DNA from: JAFGHJ01 sp964418485
GTDB lineage: Bacteria; Hydrothermota; UBA3072
Length of the DNA: 7,625 nt
Assembly: GCA_964418485.1 (NCBI GenBank)
Contig: CAYQMH010000084.1
Coordinates: 1 to 7,625 of the forward strand
Reading direction: 5' to 3'
The position numbers and the translations under genes are program-made. The notes under the pieces were generated by a model that worked only from the letters and a program-made list of their open reading frames with translations, ran no database searches and was not told the DNA's origin. Below, in pieces: positions 1 to 7,087 of the stretch (position 1 is the stretch's first letter; the number at the start of each line of letters is the position of its first letter).

Positions 1-70
1 GATATTACTAAAAAGGTTTAGAAAAACAAGAGATTGCAAAAGTTAAAATGTTGAAGTGTTTAATTCTAAA

Positions 71-619
71 TTATTTTTTCTTTACGACAAGAGTTCTTTC
101 AATCATATCATGAAGAGCTTGATGTTTTTCCGTAAATGCTGCCATTATATAGCCGATAGCAAAAATTGCTCCGGATATAAATTTACTCCAGTATCTGGCA
201 TTAGCATTCAAGAAAGTAATTCTATTACCGGATATATCCGTAACAAACAAATTGAATATCTTCTTACCAAGAGTTGCTTGCAGTATAGAACTTTCCATTA
301 TTGTAAAATAAAGCCAGCTTAACAAAAATGCTAATATGTAATAAAGGACTACGAAGAAATCTTCCATTTCCTCTATTTCCATTCCCATAAGAGCCATAAC
401 AAAACCGATAAAGAACGCCCCAAGAAAACCAACAACAACTGAACCAAGGGTCAAAATTGCACTATCAATACAATAAGCGAGAAAACGCTCCCAGAAAACG
501 GCATACTTTACATCTGAAGCCGCAAAAAAGGACGCATTTCCATCAGCAAATCTGGCTCCACAACCTATGCAAAATTTCGCGTCTTCGGGATTCTGCGTTC
601 CACACTTGGAACAAACCAT
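71..619 (-). CDS. Zinc-ribbon RDD family membrane protein
   Basis: This 182-aa protein begins with a zinc ribbon made of two CxxC pairs (C3, C6, C17, C20), a short linker, and then an RDD domain. The RDD signature is R45 and D52 in WERFLAYCID at the start of the first membrane segment (about 50-79, long enough for one or two passes). Further hydrophobic segments lie at about 88-108 and 145-162. The conserved cytoplasmic motif LGKKIFNLFVTD (118-129) and the C-terminal HQALHDMIERTLVV (166-179) are typical of the family. The start is fixed by AGGAGG at 626-631, six bases before the ATG. It lies 44 nt after the A2M stop on the same strand with no terminator between, so the two are probably cotranscribed. 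RDD proteins are integral membrane proteins, mostly of unknown function; a few are linked to ion transport. The zinc ribbon is expected in the cytoplasm. Family assignment is firm, function is not known. Confidence 0.9.
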   Translation of the reverse strand: MVCSKCGTQNPEDAKFCIGCGARFADGNASFFAASDVKYAVFWERFLAYCIDSAILTLGSVVVGFLGAFFIGFVMALMGMEIEEMEDFFVVLYYILAFLLSWLYFTIMESSILQATLGKKIFNLFVTDISGNRITFLNANARYWSKFISGAIFAIGYIMAAFTEKHQALHDMIERTLVVKKK

Positions 620-663
620 AAAAAACCTCCTAATTATTTACTTCTATATAACAAACTTTAACC

Positions 664-3600
664 TTATTTTACTTTCAACACGATGCTTTCAGAATGACTG
701 CTAAATTCAGGAGCATACATACACTGTATCTCCGCAATACCACTCTGGTATTGACCTCTATGTTGTACTCTTAAATCGTATTCAAAAACATACGTACCTT
801 TTGGTAAATAAGAGATAAAGAAATGCGTAGCCACATCTTTAGTCGACTGGTAATATCTTAACCCATCCTGATAACGATAAAAAGATAAAACATCCACAGG
901 CTCTAAACCGCTACCTCTAAGGTCTTTTAAATGGACATATTCCATGTCCCGGTCGACTTTCAACACAATTCTGACAGTAAGAAGATCTCCAACATTTAAA
1001 ATATCCGGTATCGGCTTAATAACCGTACCCTTTTTTGTAGTACTCTTGATAAATATATCTTTTTTTAATTGAAGGTTGGTAGTATGAGAGGTCACGGCGC
1101 TCATCTCCTCGAAATACTGAAGGTAAACACCGCCCCAGGCAATACCTTTATCTTCTTTGATAACCTTAATATCCGAAAAATCGGGTCGAATCTCATCCTT
1201 CATATAAATTTTTTCATAGAAATTAGTACCGGCTTCTATTTTCTCCGGCGTAACTTCTTCTTCTCCAAGTTGCACCTTTACCAACTTATTGCTCGAAATA
1301 TAATCATCACCTCTTAAAAGAAGCGCATATATAGCATCCGATGTTGCTTTTGTCGTTCTCCAATGTATTGTCTGTTTTTGCTTTAACAACCATACTTTAC
1401 AATCTTCAACCGCAATAGTATCGCCTGTCACTTCAGAAAAAGCTTCAATCATCAAAGCCTGGGTTTCGATCGGTGCTCTGTACCACCACCAGGAACGTTC
1501 CAGCTCCCTCCAGAACATGCCCATTTCTTCATCCGTAACACTTCGTTCTTTAATAGATGCCATAATTTTTTTCGCTGTTTTGTTTCTATTAAAACGGTTC
1601 AAAGCAAGAGCAAGATACCCTTGAGAAAGTCGTGAATTTAGCTGTAACCAGTACTGGTCTGCCTGATTTAAAAAATAATCCGTTGCCTCTTTACTAAGTG
1701 AAGAAATTGGTTTATCTTTCAGGTAAAAACTACGACCATATAGATAAAACGCAATTAATGGAGTAAGATTGTTTTTAGATTTGTTTTCTAATTTATTATA
1801 GACATCTTTAAACCATTTATCGAGATAATTTATAGCTTTATAAGCAAGCGACATATCTACGTCTACGCCCATATTTTTTAACCTGCCGAAGTTAGTTAAT
1901 ATATAAAGGGTAATATAAGTATCAGATCTACCTCCGGGAAACCAGGGCCAACTACCATCTGAATGTTGCATTTTACTTAGTTTATAATATGCGGAATTTA
2001 AATTTTGCCCAATTGTATTTTCCTCAAAAAATATTCCTACATCTCTCTTCGCCCCACTTTCACTTTCTGCTTGACGGACCCAGGGTGTTTCAAGTAGAGT
2101 AACCGATTTTAAATCCTGATTTTTTTCAAGATTTGATTTAAGAGCATCGGTACCCCGCCACTGTTTAAATACTTCTTCTATCCTGGGATTACCATCTACA
2201 ATATACTTACCTACACTGTTAGCATACAAACGATTAAATATCTGCTCAGAGCACTCATACGGAAATTCGGATAGATATGGCAAAGCCTGAATTGCATACC
2301 AGCTGGGATTGGATGTCATCTGGACTGTAAAATTAAAAGGTTCAGCGGTTTTAGAACTGCTTATATTTTTTACTCTATCGAAGGTGAAGTTTTTTGTTTG
2401 TTTACCTCGAACATATAAAGGGTATGATTCGGTTAAGAATATCCTGCTGGAAAGAACCGGTATTGCACCAGTTTCTCCATCTGAGAAACTTAGACTTTTT
2501 GCTACTACTGTATAAGTAAGAGGATTCATCCCCTTGGGAACAGTCACTTTCCATAAAAAACTCTCCGAACTGTGAGGTTTTATGATAAAAGTTTGCACAT
2601 GAGATCCCAGTTTCAGCTGTTCATTCATTGATTTCTCAGTTATCAAATCCTTAAAATCTAATTGTACTTTACCATCCTGTTTACTATCGGAGATATTAAC
2701 AACACTGGCAGCGAAATATAATGTGTCTCCTTCTCGCAAAAATCTGGGAGGATTAGGACGAACCATAAGTTCTTTCTTTGTTACCGTATATCCGGTAACA
2801 ATGCCATTCTCGCACTCCTTCCCATGAGCGAACCCCATAATTTGCCATTTAGTCAGAGCTTCCGGTGATGTAAATTCAAAACTTATCATTCCGTTCTTAT
2901 CAATTAAAAGATGAGGATAGAAAAACGCAGTCTCACTTAAATCTTCCCGTATTTTAACTGCCTTCAGGTCTATGGGAGATATTTTTACTTCTTCCTTTTC
3001 AAGCTTTTCTTCTTCTATACGAAAAGCTGGAGGTGTTAAGTCCCAAGAAGATGTAGCTAAATCCATTTTTACTACTTCTCTTGCTGCTTGTACAGTTACC
3101 CCTTCACCTTGCATAAAACTCTCTTGTAATTTAAAATCGACTGTTGTAATTGTCCCTTTTTTTGATTCAATATCTGAGAAAGTAAGTGATTGATATCCCA
3201 TCATTGCACACTTTACTTTGTAAGTACCGACGGGTAAATTTCTAATTGTAAAATTACCATCCGCATCGGTCGCCGTACCTCTATCTGTTTCTAAAATGAG
3301 TACATTGGCACCAGGTAAAGGTTCTCCGGTATTTGCATCCACCACCCTTCCCTGAATTACACCATATCGTTTATCTATATCCTTACTCTTTTTGTAAGTC
3401 ACTCCGGGCATAACCGGGAATTGATAATAAAGAAAATCGCTTGTCAGATATTGAGGGAAATGGGTGTAATTTATTTCCGGGTAAGGGGTCGGAAATTCCC
3501 AAGATTTTTTACAACGATGGAAAACCTGTTGCATATTGATAAATCTGTTCTGCATATAAGAACGTTGATGCTTGAAAAAATCAAATCTATTCCACTCATG

Positions 3601-6600
3601 CGAACAGAATTGGTTAAGAGAAAAGTCATACATTGAGGCAACCATCTCGGCTGTTTTTATTGCGCTTTTTTTACCTCGCACTTTAAGTGATATTTTTTCT
3701 TTATCTCCCGGTGTTATCTTATCCCTGAATGTCTCAAAAGAAATTTCAAGTTCTTTATTATCCCAGGGAACATCTATAAATTTAGTTTCTAAGTATGCTC
3801 TATTTTCTCTTACCATGTTTAAATAAACTGTAAATCCACCTCTGAATTTTTCTGTTACCGGAAAACTGAATGTATGCTGCGTACTGTTCCTATCGGTCCA
3901 GTAACGTTTTATGATTTCATTATTATATTCAATTTCAACAAAACATCTACAGTTCTCATAGCCGCTACCCCAGAGAACCTCAAGATCTTTCCCTACTTCG
4001 ATAACGTTGTTGTTTAACTCAGCAACAAAAGGAAGCTTAATAGGAAATTTCTTTCCCTTCCAATCGGGAAGAACTATAAGCGGTAAAAAAGCCCTGACCT
4101 CTTTCCCCGATTTATCCACCGCAGTGCATTCTATTTTATATAAACCAGTTGGCAACTTTACTTTTACCAACTCAGGATTGCTGTTCTCCGTTGTAACTTC
4201 AGACTCAAAAAATAATTTATCTTTAGGCCAATTCTCCCATCTGGAAGAAAATCCTTTACTACTATCTACCCTATCAGGCGTAATATTTCTCAATAATTCA
4301 TCTTCCCACAGGGCTGATTTAACCGGACTTTTGGGTTCTTTAAGTTTAAATATTTTCAAATGAGTAGCTACAGGTATATTTTTGCCGTTTAATGTTTGGG
4401 TAGCTACCTCTATAGTGAAATTCCTTTGATTAACCGGATGGTCCTTTGTAGACAATTCAATTTTAAATGCCGAATAACCTATACTTACTGATGTTTCATC
4501 CGTTTGAGTCTCGCCGTCAGGAGAAGTAACTTCCACATTAATTTTGTAAGTAAAAGTAGGGTCATTATCCGGGGATATTTTTAGATCCGGTTTAGCCGGA
4601 AAAGAAATGGTAAAGTTCCCTTCTTCATCTGTTTCAGTGATACCATGGACAATCTGCTCGGAACCACTTCCGGTGGAGTGGTAATACCAGCGCCACCAGA
4701 ACGGGAAATATGAATTTCGTGTAACCGTATAGCTGACTTTAGCATTATCTACCGGTGCTCCTGTATAAGAAATTGCTTTACCGGTTATATTTATTTTTTC
4801 GTTAAGTTTATATTCTTTTTCCGGATATTCAATTTCTACTGCAAATTTAGGACGTTTATATTCTTCAACTCTTATTGATGTTTGCCCCCAGGGGTCTCTT
4901 GCCTTGATATGCATTCTACCGGTAAGTCGTTCGGATGGTGCGGTAAAATGTCCACTAAAACTTCCGAATTCATTTGTTGCAAAAATGGTATGAGTAATTT
5001 CCTTGTTGTTAACATCAAAAAAAGAAACCGTTACTTCTTTATCAGGTAAGACCTCATAATTATTACCTTCTCTGTCGATATGAACACAGATTCCTTTGAA
5101 ATAGATTATCTGACCGGGTCGGTATATTGACCTGTCAGTAAAAAAGATGGTCTTACGCTCAGGTTTATAGCTATCCTTTCCATTAAAATACAGTGGATAG
5201 AATGTAAAAACTCTCTCTCTTCCTTTTTCAACTTGTAGATAAATACCTCTGAATTTCCTCTTATCGTTACTGAAAGTAAAAAATCCATTTAAATCCGTAT
5301 TTAGTTTTCTTCCCAATATATAATTTTTAGAGTCTATCTTAACTATTTCAGTAACCTTTGCATTTACAACGGGTTCACCGGTATTTGCATCTACTACCAG
5401 ACCCTCGATTACACCAGGTCTTTCCTTTGAAATCAAAGTAAGATTGCTGACGGAAAAAAATGATTGCTCAATCCTTGTTAAATCCTTAAAATCTTCTTCC
5501 CAACTAACAAATATACGATAAAAGCCAGACTTTAACTCCGGAATATCTAATTCTAAAATTTTTGTCTTAAAATCTTCTGCAGAAGGTATTTCAGCACTCC
5601 ATTCTTTATCTGCCTTTTGCGAAAACAGCTTTGCTATCTTATTCGTATCAGCCAAACCTTCTCTATAACCATATTCACCTTTCCTATAATCAAGCCATTC
5701 ATCTCTGTATATCCTTATAAATAATTTATTAATATTTTTGCACCTAACAAACATTTTTGAAGATCTGGATGGTATATTCCGTTCAATTTTTAATGACAGA
5801 GATTTCTTTTCGATCTCATCCATATATATCCTGCAGGATTTTCCTCCGGGGGAATCCGGAAATTTCTTATATCCATTTTCTGCTACATCGTGAGCTTTTA
5901 CCAGGTCCTCTTCTTCTCCCAACGCTTTTGCCAGATAAAACGCCGCAAGACTGGAAAGCGAATAATTTTTATATTCTTCGACAATCTCACTTAAACGTTG
6001 AATATATAAAGAATCTTTATTTTCACCAAATGAATTATTCCAGATATAGCGCAATCGATGAAGGTCTACATCTATCAATGCTTCAGTATTACCTTTTTCC
6101 AGATGATATTTAATAAGTGACTTGTAAATGCGTATTGCTTTGTATTTAGCTGACTGGGTATCGCTCGTAGAAGGTTCATAGTTAATAAAATAGTTCACTC
6201 GGGCAAATGCGGATGAATTCGCATCTATTTCAAATACATCCTCGGGACTTACTCCTGCCTGTTCCGCGCTTGTATAAAAATCGAGAGCTTCATGAGCAAT
6301 AAAATCATAAAGCGTTGGACGGTATTTAAGCGGTGCGGTTCCCGGGAATAAAAAGTCATTAAATTTATCTATTGGAATGCGTGTAAGCAGTTCTTTCTCC
6401 TTTAAAATATCCTGGTATAAGGAATCTATTTCTCTGAAAATCTTCTTCAAATCCCATGTAGTAAAATCATCTTCAGAAATACTTTCCGTGGCAGTCCTTC
6501 TCATAAATCTCCATCGGTTTCGTTCATAGTAACGCCAGTACCACTCTGCAAGAACTGCCTGCAACAATATCTTGCTTTCGGGATCTGCTGTTTTGGCTAA

Positions 6601-6870
6601 TTCTTTTTTAAGTATTTTCACCTTTTCTTCAGGCTTATTACCCTGGACTGTTCCTTCCATAACAATCTTCCGGGCTAACGCCTGAATCCATTCAGAATAA
6701 TTCTCTTCTCTCAGAGTTATCTCTATTATTTTATCTAACTTCTCGATAGCGGTCTTCGGAAGACCATTTTGCACAGCTTCTTCAACATCATCCCAATATC
6801 TATCAGTTGAGGCTTGAACTGTTAGAGAAAATGATACGACTAATAAAATCAACGACATTTTCGTTTTCAT
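664..6870 (-). CDS. Secreted alpha-2-macroglobulin family protein with carboxypeptidase-regulatory-like inserts
   Basis: A 2068-aa thioester A2M, a family of broad protease traps in which cleavage of a bait segment triggers collapse and covalent capture. Residues 1-20 are a Sec signal peptide (hydrophobic LILLVVSFSLTV, cleavage after VQA20). There is no lipobox cysteine, unlike E. coli YfhM. About 22-350 is helical and TPR-like. An MG1-like domain follows from about 357, then a carboxypeptidase-regulatory-like domain from 486 (VVDANTGEP). MG2 starts near 574 (FTDRSIYRPGQ, D579). The next MG domains begin near EYKRPKF (670-676). The bait-region domain is about 1034-1165 (ITPGDKEK). A second regulatory-like domain with a TonB-receptor-like tail covers 1170-1280. 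The central A2M domain starts near 1306 (LSETAFFYP). The thioester motif CSEQ is intact (C1540, Q1543). The thioester domain continues with MQHSDGSWPWFPGGR (1634-1648) and TKATSDAIYALL (1840-1851). The C-terminal MG domain covers about 1935-2068. The start at 6870 has AGGAGG six bases upstream; a TTG 24 codons upstream lies in the promoter -35 box. It is larger than E. coli YfhM (about 1650 aa), and no pbpC is adjacent in the window. Family very sure; target proteases unknown. Confidence 0.95.
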   Translation of the reverse strand: MKTKMSLILLVVSFSLTVQASTDRYWDDVEEAVQNGLPKTAIEKLDKIIEITLREENYSEWIQALARKIVMEGTVQGNKPEEKVKILKKELAKTADPESKILLQAVLAEWYWRYYERNRWRFMRRTATESISEDDFTTWDLKKIFREIDSLYQDILKEKELLTRIPIDKFNDFLFPGTAPLKYRPTLYDFIAHEALDFYTSAEQAGVSPEDVFEIDANSSAFARVNYFINYEPSTSDTQSAKYKAIRIYKSLIKYHLEKGNTEALIDVDLHRLRYIWNNSFGENKDSLYIQRLSEIVEEYKNYSLSSLAAFYLAKALGEEEDLVKAHDVAENGYKKFPDSPGGKSCRIYMDEIEKKSLSLKIERNIPSRSSKMFVRCKNINKLFIRIYRDEWLDYRKGEYGYREGLADTNKIAKLFSQKADKEWSAEIPSAEDFKTKILELDIPELKSGFYRIFVSWEEDFKDLTRIEQSFFSVSNLTLISKERPGVIEGLVVDANTGEPVVNAKVTEIVKIDSKNYILGRKLNTDLNGFFTFSNDKRKFRGIYLQVEKGRERVFTFYPLYFNGKDSYKPERKTIFFTDRSIYRPGQIIYFKGICVHIDREGNNYEVLPDKEVTVSFFDVNNKEITHTIFATNEFGSFSGHFTAPSERLTGRMHIKARDPWGQTSIRVEEYKRPKFAVEIEYPEKEYKLNEKINITGKAISYTGAPVDNAKVSYTVTRNSYFPFWWRWYYHSTGSGSEQIVHGITETDEEGNFTISFPAKPDLKISPDNDPTFTYKINVEVTSPDGETQTDETSVSIGYSAFKIELSTKDHPVNQRNFTIEVATQTLNGKNIPVATHLKIFKLKEPKSPVKSALWEDELLRNITPDRVDSSKGFSSRWENWPKDKLFFESEVTTENSNPELVKVKLPTGLYKIECTAVDKSGKEVRAFLPLIVLPDWKGKKFPIKLPFVAELNNNVIEVGKDLEVLWGSGYENCRCFVEIEYNNEIIKRYWTDRNSTQHTFSFPVTEKFRGGFTVYLNMVRENRAYLETKFIDVPWDNKELEISFETFRDKITPGDKEKISLKVRGKKSAIKTAEMVASMYDFSLNQFCSHEWNRFDFFKHQRSYMQNRFINMQQVFHRCKKSWEFPTPYPEINYTHFPQYLTSDFLYYQFPVMPGVTYKKSKDIDKRYGVIQGRVVDANTGEPLPGANVLILETDRGTATDADGNFTIRNLPVGTYKVKCAMMGYQSLTFSDIESKKGTITTVDFKLQESFMQGEGVTVQAAREVVKMDLATSSWDLTPPAFRIEEEKLEKEEVKISPIDLKAVKIREDLSETAFFYPHLLIDKNGMISFEFTSPEALTKWQIMGFAHGKECENGIVTGYTVTKKELMVRPNPPRFLREGDTLYFAASVVNISDSKQDGKVQLDFKDLITEKSMNEQLKLGSHVQTFIIKPHSSESFLWKVTVPKGMNPLTYTVVAKSLSFSDGETGAIPVLSSRIFLTESYPLYVRGKQTKNFTFDRVKNISSSKTAEPFNFTVQMTSNPSWYAIQALPYLSEFPYECSEQIFNRLYANSVGKYIVDGNPRIEEVFKQWRGTDALKSNLEKNQDLKSVTLLETPWVRQAESESGAKRDVGIFFEENTIGQNLNSAYYKLSKMQHSDGSWPWFPGGRSDTYITLYILTNFGRLKNMGVDVDMSLAYKAINYLDKWFKDVYNKLENKSKNNLTPLIAFYLYGRSFYLKDKPISSLSKEATDYFLNQADQYWLQLNSRLSQGYLALALNRFNRNKTAKKIMASIKERSVTDEEMGMFWRELERSWWWYRAPIETQALMIEAFSEVTGDTIAVEDCKVWLLKQKQTIHWRTTKATSDAIYALLLRGDDYISSNKLVKVQLGEEEVTPEKIEAGTNFYEKIYMKDEIRPDFSDIKVIKEDKGIAWGGVYLQYFEEMSAVTSHTTNLQLKKDIFIKSTTKKGTVIKPIPDILNVGDLLTVRIVLKVDRDMEYVHLKDLRGSGLEPVDVLSFYRYQDGLRYYQSTKDVATHFFISYLPKGTYVFEYDLRVQHRGQYQSGIAEIQCMYAPEFSSHSESIVLKVK
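3320..3346 (-). repeat. Intragenic repeat, copy B (second regulatory-like domain)
   Basis: This 27-bp stretch encodes VVDANTGEP of the second carboxypeptidase-regulatory-like domain. It matches 5372-5398 in the same orientation at 24 of 27 positions. Two of the three differences fall in silent third codon positions and the third is also synonymous, as both copies encode the same nine residues. It marks homologous domains about 2 kb apart in one gene, not a mobile element. Confidence 0.7.
5372..5398 (-). repeat. Intragenic repeat, copy A (first regulatory-like domain)
   Basis: Encodes VVDANTGEP of the first carboxypeptidase-regulatory-like domain and pairs with 3320-3346. Identity is high over this motif but drops quickly outside it: GVIEGL against GVIQGR just before, and PVVNAKV against PLPGANV after. 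The domains themselves are therefore old relatives or separate acquisitions. Confidence 0.7.
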
Positions 6871-6876
6871 ATACTT

Positions 6877-6882
6877 CCTCCT
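6877..6882 (-). promoter_or_regulatory. Ribosome binding site of the A2M gene
   Basis: AGGAGG on the minus strand, six bases before the ATG at 6870. It decides the start: the protein then opens with a clean signal peptide (MKTKMSLILL), whereas the longer in-frame reading adds 24 mostly basic residues with no SD site. Confidence 0.9.
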
Positions 6883-6913
6883 AAATATATTCTTAATTGG
6901 TTTTACTAAATAA

Positions 6914-6942
6914 ATAATAAGATTTTTTTTACTTTTTGTCAA
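6914..6942 (-). promoter_or_regulatory. Sigma70-type promoter of the A2M gene
   Basis: On the minus strand a perfect -35 TTGACA (6937-6942) is followed after 17 bases by TATTAT (6914-6919), one mismatch from TATAAT. The spacer contains a run of eight A (6923-6930), and the sequence just upstream is AT-rich (AATTAATTTT), like an UP element. Transcription would start near 6907, giving a leader of about 37 nt that carries the SD site. No operator is evident within it, so expression may be constitutive. Read by eye only. Confidence 0.75.
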
Positions 6943-6967
6943 CCAAAATTAATTCCTTTCTTTGCCC

Positions 6968-6995
6968 TTGACAATTGGGAAAATACACCTATTTT
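6968..6995 (+). promoter_or_regulatory. Probable promoter of rocD
   Basis: A perfect TTGACA (6968-6973) is followed after 16 bases by TATTTT (6990-6995), or after 17 by ATTTTA. The -10 is weaker than in the A2M promoter. Transcription would start near 7002, leaving a leader of about 85 nt that contains the ARG box and the 7054-7069 dyad. A competing reading is a perfect TATAAT at 7058-7063, but that has no recognisable -35 and would leave only about 17 nt before the start codon. Confidence 0.5.
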
Positions 6996-7007
6996 AATTT
7001 GCATATT

Positions 7008-7025
7008 AGTGAATAAATATTCATA
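7008..7025 (+). promoter_or_regulatory. ARG box (ArgR/AhrC-type operator) upstream of rocD
   Basis: The core TGAATAAATATTCA (7010-7023), with its flanking bases, matches every position of the E. coli ARG-box consensus WNTGAATWWWWATTCANW. It lies 64 bp before the ornithine aminotransferase start, a target that fits arginine control: AhrC of Bacillus activates the roc genes, and ArgR of E. coli activates the ast operon as well as repressing biosynthesis. A partner box would be expected about 20-21 bp away; only a poor candidate is seen at 6990-7003 (5 of 10 fixed positions). With the TTGACA promoter the box sits just after the transcription start, suggesting repression. With the alternative TATAAT at 7058 it would be centred near -54, suggesting activation. 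The match is seen directly; binding is inferred. Confidence 0.65.
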
Positions 7026-7053
7026 AATTTGGGGAGTAGAACAGAAACAAAAA

Positions 7054-7069
7054 AGTATATAATTATACT
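7054..7069 (+). promoter_or_regulatory. Inverted repeat beside the rocD ribosome binding site
   Basis: Perfect 6-bp arms AGTATA and TATACT flank the 4-base loop TAAT. The element includes a perfect TATAAT (7058-7063) and ends five bases before the AAGGAGG. It could be a second operator, a -10 region, or a weak leader hairpin near the SD. The arms are AT-rich, so a chance dyad is possible. Confidence 0.35.
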
Positions 7070-7074
7070 CATGA

Positions 7075-7081
7075 AAGGAGG
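7075..7081 (+). promoter_or_regulatory. Ribosome binding site of rocD
   Basis: AAGGAGG six bases before the ATG at 7088. It selects this start over the in-frame ATGs at codons 9 and 11, which have no comparable site. Confidence 0.9.
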
Positions 7082-7087
7082 AAATTA

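Noticed and set aside
1..70. Rho-independent terminator after the RDD gene
   Set aside because: The 70 bases downstream of the stop are AT-rich, but no GC-containing stem followed by a T run on the minus strand could be found.
56..322. Plus-strand open frame of 88 codons over the RDD gene
   Set aside because: It is antisense to a recognisable RDD protein and shows no domain signature of its own.
4007..4363. Plus-strand open frame of 118 codons inside the A2M gene
   Set aside because: It is antisense to conserved A2M coding sequence, has no good SD and shows no recognisable domain. The same holds for the other antisense frames at 1069-1317, 2309-2515, 2972-3193, 3421-3826 and 5757-6113.
6871..6942. 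A 24-residue N-terminal extension of the A2M starting at TTG 6942
   Set aside because: The TTG is part of the TTGACA -35 box, the stretch spans the predicted promoter and SD site, and the ATG at 6870 has AGGAGG and a proper signal peptide.
6990..7003. Second ARG box 20 bp upstream of the perfect one
   Set aside because: Only 5 of 10 fixed positions match, and it overlaps the likely -10 region. It is too weak to call as a site.
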